Positions 57,192 to 64,000 of a stretch of DNA of 64,000 nucleotides are shown in pieces. Each line of letters begins with the position of its first letter. Positions within the stretch are counted from its first letter, which is position 1. The notes beneath the pieces were generated by a model that was not told the origin of the DNA, did no database searches, and saw only the letters and a program-made list of their open reading frames with translations. Position numbers and translations under genes: made by a program. The stretch is from the NCBI RefSeq assembly GCF_000719775.1, contig NZ_JOHR01000030.1:62001-126000 (forward strand), read 5' to 3'. Source of the DNA: Streptomyces sp. NRRL F-5135. Its GTDB lineage: Bacteria; Actinomycetota; Actinomycetes; Streptomycetales; Streptomycetaceae.

Positions 57192-57777
57192 CCACCGGCC
57201 GCGTCCGGTCTCACCGGTGACGCTGAAGCTCCTGGTGGCCGGTGGTTTCGGCGTGGGCAAGACCACACTGGTCGGGGCGGTCAGCGAGATCAGACCGCTG
57301 CGGACGGAAGAGACGCTGAGCGAGGCCGGCCGGCCCGTGGACGACGTCGACGGGGTGGAGGGCAAGACGACCACCACGGTCGCCATGGACTTCGGCCGGA
57401 TCACCCTCCGCGAGGACCTGGTGCTGTACCTGTTCGGCACCCCCGGCCAGGACCGGTTCTGGTTCCTCTGGGACGAACTCGCGCAGGGCGCCCTGGGGGC
57501 GGTCGTGCTGGCGGACACCCGCCGGCTCGCGGACTCCTTCGCCGCGGTGGACTACTTCGAACGGCGCGGCATCCCCTTCACCGTCGCGGTCAACTGCTTC
57601 GAGGGCGCCGACCGTTTTCCCGCCGGGACCGTGCGCGCGGCGCTCGACCTCGACCCCGAGGTGCCGCTGATGATGTGTGACGCGCGTGACCGCGAATCCG
57701 TCAAGGAAGTGCTGGTCGCGGTGGTCGAACACGCCCTGAACCGGGCGACGCTGCGCCGCGAGCCCGCCGTGAACTGA
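57172..57777 (+). CDS. Small GTPase of the conservon (CvnD type)
   Basis: 201 residues, Ras-like P-loop GTPase. Walker A GGFGVGKT (24-31), switch-II-type FGTPGQDRFWFLWDEL, and the base-binding region NCFEGAD (an NxxE variant of NKxD). In S. coelicolor the equivalent CvnD9 binds GTP and works with the CvnA-B-C proteins at the membrane. ATG at 57172 lies inside the end of the previous gene. Confidence 0.95.
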   Translation: MAFGRSSHRPRPVSPVTLKLLVAGGFGVGKTTLVGAVSEIRPLRTEETLSEAGRPVDDVDGVEGKTTTTVAMDFGRITLREDLVLYLFGTPGQDRFWFLWDELAQGALGAVVLADTRRLADSFAAVDYFERRGIPFTVAVNCFEGADRFPAGTVRAALDLDPEVPLMMCDARDRESVKEVLVAVVEHALNRATLRREPAVN

Positions 57778-57848
57778 CAGGGCCGCCGGTGCGCCACGTG
57801 CCCGCCGCCCGCGAACCGGCGACCGGCTCGCCCGCGGTACGGCGCGGC

Positions 57849-57888
57849 GCGCGGTCCGCGCCCCCACCGGACGGAGCACGGACCGCGC
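57849..57888. terminator. Hairpin between the convergent conservon and dipeptidase genes
   Basis: GCGCGGTCCG (57849-57858) pairs perfectly with CGGACCGCGC (57879-57888); loop 20 bases. Placed 72 bases after the conservon's stop and just ahead of the dipeptidase stop. Confidence 0.65.
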
Positions 57889-57897
57889 GACGCGCCC

Positions 57898-58725
57898 TCA
57901 GTGCCCGGCGACCGAGGACCGGGCCACCGGGAAGTCGAAGTAGGTGTCCGGGAAGGTCTCGGGCTTGTACGTGAAGTGCCACCACTCCTCGGGCAGGTTG
58001 GTGAACCCCACCCTCTCCAGCGCCGTTCCCAGCAGCCGCCGGTTGGCGCGCTGCTCGCCCCGGATCCGGGGGTCGTCCGTGTGCGCGAGCGTGTCGAAGC
58101 AGTCGAAACCCGTGCCCATGTCCAGGGAGTTGTCCGGGAACCGCGCGGCCTTCGGGCCGTGGCACGGAGTGAGCTTCTCACCGGGCCGGTACGGCCTGGT
58201 CGGCAGCGCGGGCAGCCTGACCACGGTCACGTCCACCGTGCTGCCCCGGCTGTGGCCGGATTTCTCCGCGATGTAACCGTCCGCGAACAGCCGCGACTTC
58301 TCCACCCTCGGATAGAACTCCGCCTTCATGCGCTCGTCCCGGAGGTCCGCCGCCCACCGCACGAAGTGGTCGACGGCACGCTGCGGCCGGTAGCAGTCGT
58401 AGACCTTGAGCGAGTAGCCGCGCCGCAGCAGAGTCGCCTGGGCACGCCGCAGCGCCTCCGCGGTGGACCGGGTGACGATGCAGACCGGCTCCCGGTAGCC
58501 GGCCACCGGTACGCCCAGGAAGGTGTGGGGCGTGACGTACCGCATCTCCTCGATGATCGTCGGCGCCACCGTGCGCAGTGCCACGAACTCCCTGGGCGCC
58601 GCCGGCGCCTCCGGCTCAGCGGTCCGGGCCCGGGCGGTGGGGGAGACGGTGGTGACGGCGAGCAGGACGGCGGCCGATGTGGCCAAACCTCGGAGAACGG
58701 ATCGCATGGATCGCATCGTTGTCAT
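57898..58725 (-). CDS. Secreted VanX-like D-Ala-D-Ala dipeptidase
   Basis: 275 residues. N-terminal signal peptide (SVLRGLATSAAVLLAVTTVSPTARA). M15D peptidase motifs: YDCYRPQRAVDHFVRW (Arg), SGHSRGSTVDVT (zinc His and Asp) and EEWWHFTYK (zinc His and catalytic Glu region). Cleaves D-Ala-D-Ala or similar peptidoglycan dipeptides outside the cell. Unlike vanX of resistance clusters it has no vanH/vanA neighbour and is exported, so it is more likely wall recycling. Start: ATG 58725 chosen; GTG 58731 and ATG 58716 or 58707 are possible. Confidence 0.9.
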   Translation of the reverse strand: MTTMRSMRSVLRGLATSAAVLLAVTTVSPTARARTAEPEAPAAPREFVALRTVAPTIIEEMRYVTPHTFLGVPVAGYREPVCIVTRSTAEALRRAQATLLRRGYSLKVYDCYRPQRAVDHFVRWAADLRDERMKAEFYPRVEKSRLFADGYIAEKSGHSRGSTVDVTVVRLPALPTRPYRPGEKLTPCHGPKAARFPDNSLDMGTGFDCFDTLAHTDDPRIRGEQRANRRLLGTALERVGFTNLPEEWWHFTYKPETFPDTYFDFPVARSSVAGH

Positions 58726-59020
58726 GGACACATTGCTCTATCAGCTCGGCGCCACCCGGGGGAAGAGGCATCGGACACGGTCCGCGAGCCCACGCGAAGC
58801 CCGGTGAAACCCCTGCCGGACCCGCTCCGCGCCGCCCACCGCCGACCGTCCGCACGGAGCCCGGGGAGACGGACCACACCGCCCGCCTGGTCATCGAAGC
58901 CTCCGGCAGTGGCCGACGTCGGATCCGGAACCGCGGCGATGCCCGTCAGGGCCGGTCCCGCCGCGGTGGCGACGGGCGGCGCACGTCCGACGCGCGCGCC
59001 GCCCCAGTGGCCCGTCCGGA

Positions 59021-61381
59021 CTACCGGACGCCCCGTACCCGCACCGGCCACCGAGGGGCCACCGGGCCCTCGTCCGTGACCCGTTCCACCCGTACGCCGT
59101 CGTCCGCCCACCGGGACGTGTACCGCTCGATCTCCCCGTCCGCCCAGCCGTCGCCCGGGTCCGGAACCACCAGCCCGCCACCCGTCGTCCCGGGCGCCGG
59201 CGCCCACACCTCCAGCTCCGGCCGGCCCCCCGGGCCCCGCACGGGAATCACCGCGCCCCCCCGGGCCAGCACCGGGATCCGCGACCACGGCGCGTCCAAC
59301 AGCACCTGGCCCGGCCCCTCGTACGCGGTCTCCGTCCCCGTGTCGTACCACCGCCCGCGCGGCAGCCGCACCGCCCGGCGGTCCGTACCCGGCTCCAGCA
59401 CCGGCGCCACCAGCAGCGCGTCACCCAGCAGGAACGAGTCCTCGCACGCACGCAGCGCCCGGTCCTCCGGCGCGCCCCACCAGGGCGGCCGCACGTACGG
59501 CGCCCCCGTCACCCGGGCGAGCTGGGCCAGCGTCACGAAGTACGGCCGCAGCCGCTCCCGCTCGACGAGCGCCGCCCGCGCGTGCTCCAGGACCCGCGCA
59601 CCGAACTCCCACGGTTCCCGGCGCCCCGCGTCGATCGCCGCGTGCGTCCGGAACAGCGGCAGGTACGCCCCCAGCTGGAACCAGCGCAGATACAGCTCGG
59701 GGGACGGACTCCCGTCGAAACCGCCCACGTCGGGACCCGAGTACGGAACCCCGCACAGCCCCAGCCCCAGCACCAGCGACAGCGACGCCCGCAGCCCGGG
59801 CCAGCCCGTGGCCACATCACCGGACCAGGTGCCCCCATAGCGCTGCATCCCGGCCCAGCCGGAGCGCGAGAACAGGAACGGGCGGTCGTCGGGCCGCAGC
59901 CGCCGCAGCCCCTCGAAACCCGCCCGCGCCATGGCCAGCCCGTACACGTTGTGGGCCTCGCGGTGGTCGCCGCCCCGCCCCTCCAGCCGGTGCCGCGCCG
60001 ACCGGGGCAGCGTCGGGTCACCGAACGGCGCGAACGACACCGGCTCGTTCATGTCGTGCCACACCCCGGAGAACCCCTGCGCCAGCCGCTCCTCGTACAG
60101 CTCGCCCCACCACTCGCGCACCGCGGGATCCGTGAAGTCCGGGTACACGCACTCGCCCGGCCAGACCACCCCCCGCACCTCCCGGCCCCGGGCGTCCCGC
60201 ACGAACGCGCCCCCCGGGACGTCCGCGCGCCCGCTCGCGCGCACCGCGTTCCCCGGAGCCGCCGGAACCGCCGGATCGACGATCGAGACCAGCCGGACCC
60301 CGTCCGCGCGCAGCTCCTTGGCCAGCCCCGGAAGATCGGGAAAGCGCTCGCGGTCGACCGTGAACACCTGGTGCGCCTCGAAGTGATCGATGTCCAGATG
60401 GACCGCCGACAGCGGCAGGTCCCGCTCCCGGTACCCCGCCACGATCCGCCGCACCTCACGCTCGTCGCCGAACCCCCAGCGCGCGTGCTGCGGGCCCAGC
60501 GCCCAGGACGGCGGCGCCACGGGCGCCCCGGTCAGCGCCGTCCACGTGTGCAGCACCCTGGCCGGTGTGCCCGTCACCACCCAGCAGCGCAGCGGCCCGC
60601 CCTCCATCCGCAGCTCGCTGGTGCCGGGCCGGTCGTGCCCCGAGCCCGCGCCCTCCTCGCCCTCCCGGAGGACGACCCGGCCGTCCCAGGTGTTGTCGTA
60701 GAAGGCCAGATGCGTCCCCGCGTCGGACACCACCAGCTGGACGGGCATCGTCACGTACAACGGGTCGTCGTCCGGGCCGAACCGGCCACCCGGGTCCGTG
60801 TTCCACAGCCGGTACGTGCCGCTGCGCAGCCGGGGCCCCGACGCCCGCCCGCCCAGCCCGAAGAACCGCGCGTCCGCCGGCACCTCGCCACGCTGCGCCC
60901 AGCGCGCGGGCCCGCCGGCCACCGGCTCCCACCAGCGCGGCGGCAGCTCACGGCGCAGCACCACACCGCCCGGAGTGCGCACCTCCACACCGCCGTGGCG
61001 GGAGACCGCCACCGTCACCCGCTCCGACACCACACGCCAGCCGCCGTCGGTGTCCGGTTCGAGAGCGGCCCGCGGGTCCGGCTCCGGCGGGCCCCCGTCG
61101 AGCGCGTACGACGGCAGTGGCTCCGCGCCGTCCCAGCCCCAGAAGACCGCACCGCCCACCGTGACGCGGACATGCAGCTCAGCGCGCGCGAACCGTACGG
61201 TGCCGCCCCCGGGCGACGGCTCCGCGCCCGCGGCGGGACCCGGCACCCGGGCCCGCTCGGGCCCGCGCGGCGGCAGCTCCCTGGCGTCCTCGCGCCGGCC
61301 ACGCCAGGCGGTCCGCGCCGCCCGCCATCCCTGTATCGAGCCGACCACTTTCATCGAACGCACCAGCTCACCACCGTCCAT
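59021..61381 (-). CDS. GH31 alpha-glucosidase
   Basis: 786 residues, glycoside hydrolase family 31. N-terminal beta-sandwich (about 60-300), then TIM barrel with nucleophile Asp443 in GVWHDMNEPVSF and acid/base Asp522 in TWSGDVATGW, and C-terminal beta-sandwich. No signal peptide, so it works on imported oligosaccharides. HLDIDHFEAHQVFTVDRERFP supplies part of the substrate pocket. It hydrolyses alpha-glucosides such as maltose or isomaltose. Divergent from acetoacetyl-CoA synthetase, with 233 bases between them. The start is ATG 61381; ATG 61354 is an alternative. Confidence 0.93.
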   Translation of the reverse strand: MDGGELVRSMKVVGSIQGWRAARTAWRGRREDARELPPRGPERARVPGPAAGAEPSPGGGTVRFARAELHVRVTVGGAVFWGWDGAEPLPSYALDGGPPEPDPRAALEPDTDGGWRVVSERVTVAVSRHGGVEVRTPGGVVLRRELPPRWWEPVAGGPARWAQRGEVPADARFFGLGGRASGPRLRSGTYRLWNTDPGGRFGPDDDPLYVTMPVQLVVSDAGTHLAFYDNTWDGRVVLREGEEGAGSGHDRPGTSELRMEGGPLRCWVVTGTPARVLHTWTALTGAPVAPPSWALGPQHARWGFGDEREVRRIVAGYRERDLPLSAVHLDIDHFEAHQVFTVDRERFPDLPGLAKELRADGVRLVSIVDPAVPAAPGNAVRASGRADVPGGAFVRDARGREVRGVVWPGECVYPDFTDPAVREWWGELYEERLAQGFSGVWHDMNEPVSFAPFGDPTLPRSARHRLEGRGGDHREAHNVYGLAMARAGFEGLRRLRPDDRPFLFSRSGWAGMQRYGGTWSGDVATGWPGLRASLSLVLGLGLCGVPYSGPDVGGFDGSPSPELYLRWFQLGAYLPLFRTHAAIDAGRREPWEFGARVLEHARAALVERERLRPYFVTLAQLARVTGAPYVRPPWWGAPEDRALRACEDSFLLGDALLVAPVLEPGTDRRAVRLPRGRWYDTGTETAYEGPGQVLLDAPWSRIPVLARGGAVIPVRGPGGRPELEVWAPAPGTTGGGLVVPDPGDGWADGEIERYTSRWADDGVRVERVTDEGPVAPRWPVRVRGVR

Positions 61382-61614
61382 GCTGCTCAGCCTGCCATTC
61401 GTCCGCCCCCGAGCGCGCTCTGTTCAACTCCCGTTCACCCGCGGCGGCAGCACCGTCACAGCAGGTGGACGGCGGGGCCGAAACCTGGTGCGAGAGGCGA
61501 TCACATGGCATCGTCCGTGCCAGGACCCAGCCTGTCCAAGAACCAGTCGCCGGCCCCGGAACACAGGGCCCTTAAAACACCACACCAGCGTCGAGTCAGC
61601 CCGGGAGCCGCCCC

Positions 61615-63624
61615 ATGACCGCAAGCGCCAGCCCCGCCCCGCTCTGGGCGCCCGACCCCGGCCGTATCGAGGCCGCCGCGATCACCCGCTTCCAGGCCTG
61701 GGCCGCCGACCGGTACGGCGCTCCCGCCGACGGCGGGTACGCGGCGCTGCACCGCTGGTCCGTCGAGGAACTGGAGACGTTCTGGCGCGCCGTCGCCGAC
61801 TGGTTCGACATCCGCTTCGCCACCCCGTACGAACGCGTCCTGGCCGACCGCGCCATGCCCGGCGCCCGGTGGTTCCCCGGCGCCACCCTCAACTACGCGG
61901 AACACGCCCTGCGCACCGCCGAGGACCCGGCCCGTGCCCAGGAACCGGCCCTCATCCATCTGGACGAGAAGCAGCGGCCGGCCACCATCAGCTGGGCGGA
62001 GCTGCGCCGCCAGGTGACCGCGCTCGCCGCGGAGCTGCGCCGCCTCGGAGTCCGCCCCGGCGACCGGGTCAGCGGCTACCTCCCCAACATCCCGCAGGCC
62101 GTCACCGCGCTGCTCGCCACGGCGGCCGTCGGCGGCGTCTGGACCTCCTGCGCCCCCGACTTCGGCGCCCGAAGCGTCCTGGACCGCTTCCAGCAGGTCG
62201 AGCCCGTCGTGCTGATCGCCGTCGACGGCTACCGCTACGGGGGCAAGGAACACGACCGCACCGGGACCGTCGCCGAACTCCGCCGCGAACTGCCCACGCT
62301 GCGCGCCGTCATCCACGTCCCGCTGCTGGGCACACCCGCCCCCGAGGGCGCCCTCCCGTGGGCCGATCTGGTCGACGCCGGTGCCACGACGGCCGCCGGC
62401 ACCCGGATCGGCGAGGCGAGCGACGTCTTCGAACACGTCCCCTTCGACCACCCCCTGTGGATCCTGTACTCCTCCGGCACCACCGGCCTGCCCAAGGCCA
62501 TCGTCCAGTCCCAGGGCGGCATCCTGCTGGAGCACTACAAGCAGATCGGCCTGCACTGCGACCTCGGCCCCGAGGACCGGTTCTTCTGGTACACCTCCAC
62601 CGGCTGGATGATGTGGAACTTCCTCGTCTCCGGCCTGCTCACCGGCACCACCGTCGTGCTGTACGACGGCAGCCCGGGCCACCCCGCCGTGGACGCCCAG
62701 TGGGCGGTCGCGGAGCGGACCGGGGCCACCCTGTTCGGCACCTCCGCCGCGTACGTCATGGCCTGCCGCAAGGCCGGCGCGCACCCCGGCCGCGACCACG
62801 ACCTCTCGCGGGTGCGCTGCGTCGCCACCACCGGCTCCCCGCTCCCGCCCGACGGGTTCCGCTGGCTGCACGACGAGGTGGCCGACGACCTGTGGATCGC
62901 GTCCGTCAGCGGCGGCACCGACGTGTGCAGCTGCTTCGCCGGCGCCGTCCCCACCCTCCCCGTCCACATCGGCGAACTCCAGGCGGCCTGCCTGGGCACG
63001 GACCTCCAGGCGTGGGACGCCCAGGGCCGGCCCGTCGTGGACGAGGTCGGGGAGCTCGTCGTCACCAACCCCATGCCGTCCATGCCGGTCCGCTTCTGGA
63101 ACGACCCCGACGACCGCCGCTACCGCGAGAGTTACTTCGAGACGTTCCCCGGCGTCTGGCGGCACGGGGACTGGATCACCCTCACCGGCCGCGGCTCGGT
63201 CGTGATCCACGGCCGCTCCGACTCCACCCTGAACCGCCAGGGGGTCCGCATGGGCTCCGCGGACATCTACGAGGCGGTCGAACGCCTCCCCGAGATCCGC
63301 GAGTCCCTGGTCATCGGCCTCGAACAGCCCGACGGCGGTTACTGGATGCCGCTCTTCGTCCACCTGGCGCCCGACGCCGTCCTCGACGACACACTTCGGG
63401 ACCGGGTGAAACGGACGATCCGGGACCGGCTCTCACCTCGCCATGTGCCCGACGAGATCATCGAAGTCCCCGGAATTCCGCACACGCTGACGGGCAAGCG
63501 CATCGAAGTCCCGGTCAAGCGGCTCCTGCAGGGCGCGGCACTGGACCAGGCGGTGAGCGCGGGCTCCGTCGACAACGTCGAACTGCTCCGCTTCTACGAG
63601 AAACTCGCCCGCGACCGCGCCTGA
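61615..63624 (+). CDS. Acetoacetyl-CoA synthetase
   Basis: 669 residues, ANL-superfamily adenylate-forming enzyme. Motifs: P-loop-like YSSGTTGLPKAIVQSQGG (about 285-302), SVSGGTDVCSCFAG and the C-terminal hinge HGRSDSTLNRQGVRMGSADIYE with the acetylation-site PxxxxGK region HTLTGKRIEVPVKRLL. Activates acetoacetate to acetoacetyl-CoA in ketone-body or polyhydroxybutyrate use. GGGAG is seven bases ahead of the ATG. No thiolase or reductase gene is next to it in the window. Confidence 0.95.
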   Translation: MTASASPAPLWAPDPGRIEAAAITRFQAWAADRYGAPADGGYAALHRWSVEELETFWRAVADWFDIRFATPYERVLADRAMPGARWFPGATLNYAEHALRTAEDPARAQEPALIHLDEKQRPATISWAELRRQVTALAAELRRLGVRPGDRVSGYLPNIPQAVTALLATAAVGGVWTSCAPDFGARSVLDRFQQVEPVVLIAVDGYRYGGKEHDRTGTVAELRRELPTLRAVIHVPLLGTPAPEGALPWADLVDAGATTAAGTRIGEASDVFEHVPFDHPLWILYSSGTTGLPKAIVQSQGGILLEHYKQIGLHCDLGPEDRFFWYTSTGWMMWNFLVSGLLTGTTVVLYDGSPGHPAVDAQWAVAERTGATLFGTSAAYVMACRKAGAHPGRDHDLSRVRCVATTGSPLPPDGFRWLHDEVADDLWIASVSGGTDVCSCFAGAVPTLPVHIGELQAACLGTDLQAWDAQGRPVVDEVGELVVTNPMPSMPVRFWNDPDDRRYRESYFETFPGVWRHGDWITLTGRGSVVIHGRSDSTLNRQGVRMGSADIYEAVERLPEIRESLVIGLEQPDGGYWMPLFVHLAPDAVLDDTLRDRVKRTIRDRLSPRHVPDEIIEVPGIPHTLTGKRIEVPVKRLLQGAALDQAVSAGSVDNVELLRFYEKLARDRA

Positions 63625-63726
63625 CCGCCCGGACCGCCCTGTTCCGGGCGCCCCGCCGGCGGACGCGTTGTCAGACCTCTCGATTACGGTGAGTGAGTAA
63701 AGATCGACCGTACGCAAGGGGGAATC

Positions 63727-64000
63727 ATGGCGCACGCGGAGTGGTACGGACACACCGGCGGACCGGGCCGGTCGGGACAGGCGGCGGACGGCGGGCGACA
63801 AGAGAAAAGGGGACGGCGAGGCCGCGGGAAAAGGGCAGGGACCAGGGGAGCGGGGACCAGGGGAGAGAAGAGGAGGGAGAAGCACCTCCGGCGCGGGCTC
63901 CGCCGCGAAGTCCCCAGCACCGTCGGGCTGCTGGCAGACGCACACGACTTCGCGGCGATGCGCCGCTACCGCACCTTCGTCTTCGACGACCACGCGGTCT
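63727..64000 (+). CDS. N-terminal part of an uncharacterised protein (cut by window edge)
   Basis: Frame starts at ATG 63727, has the strong AAGGGGG ribosome site at 63713-63719, and stays open to the end of the window (91 codons, no stop). Protein starts MAHAEWYGHTGGPGRSGQ, then a Lys/Arg/Gly tract (about 24-56), then a folded-looking part VPSTVGLLADAHDFAAMRRY that resembles a conserved streptomycete protein of unknown function. The basic tract is encoded by almost pure purine DNA (63801-63890). True length and function cannot be given. Confidence 0.75.
   Translation, partial: MAHAEWYGHTGGPGRSGQAADGGRQEKRGRRGRGKRAGTRGAGTRGEKRREKHLRRGLRREVPSTVGLLADAHDFAAMRRYRTFVFDDHAV

Noticed and set aside
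57898..58725. Vancomycin-resistance vanX
   Set aside because: The protein has an export signal and no vanH, vanA or vanRS genes nearby; VanX proper is cytoplasmic and in a vanHAX operon.

Overview
The window is chromosomal DNA from a Streptomyces or very close relative. The evidence is a very high GC content with strong third-position GC bias, many ATGA/GTGA start-stop overlaps, and actinomycete-only genes: RbpA, a conservon, a RibM-type riboflavin carrier, Ppm1-type mannosyltransferase and a YczR/YczE pair. The order ribE-ribM-ribBA-ribH-hisE-hisG ... chitinase ... ppm1-fxsA-rbpA resembles the conserved core of Streptomyces chromosomes. I see no tRNA, rRNA, CRISPR array, prophage or intact insertion sequence.

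Region by region. 1-4450: the riboflavin operon, then hisE and hisG. 4595-8100: a PH-domain membrane protein and two tandem CNNM/CBS-pair proteins, ending in a strong terminator. 8332-11315 (minus): a TPR plus CbxX-type AAA+ ATPase and a small P-loop kinase. 11502-13897: a Tat-exported C39-like peptidase and a TetR regulator carrying the only in-frame TTA (bldA) codon I found. 13968-18148: a GH18 chitinase with a DasR-like site inside its promoter, an acyl-CoA dehydrogenase, a small protein with pentapeptide repeats and an Lrp regulator. 18373-22586: amidohydrolase, a 596-base gap with a promoter and a long hairpin, ppm1, fxsA, and rbpA behind a textbook SigR promoter. 22841-27375: MFS carrier, GDPD, and the divergent yczE / MocR-family pair with three operator-like repeats at 32-base spacing. 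27383-34451: a Lys-less P-loop membrane protein with a small partner, ankyrin and HEAT proteins flanking two related palindromic repeat elements, and two GT4 glycosyltransferases.

34854-44371: a fused 5-oxoprolinase/hydantoinase, then a two-gene module of membrane-anchored periplasmic-binding protein and degenerate P-loop ATPase, then a PhoD-type phosphatase whose C-terminus has been replaced by a copy of the repeat element, preceded by a translationally coupled beta-sandwich-like protein. 44598-52182: a three-gene operon in the order and size pattern of MukF-MukE-MukB / JetA-JetB-JetC, with no JetD nuclease gene. 53379-57777: a complete conservon (sensor kinase, roadblock protein, DUF742 protein, small GTPase). 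57898-64000: a secreted VanX-like dipeptidase, a GH31 glucosidase, acetoacetyl-CoA synthetase and the start of a gene that runs off the right edge.

Most likely to repay a second look: the JetD-less SMC operon with Asn in place of the Walker B glutamate, the binding-protein/ATPase module, the two related repeat families and their capture of the phoD 3' end, the 32-base-phased MocR operator, the 10-base-phased GTG array at 29310-29346, and the structured gap upstream of ppm1.
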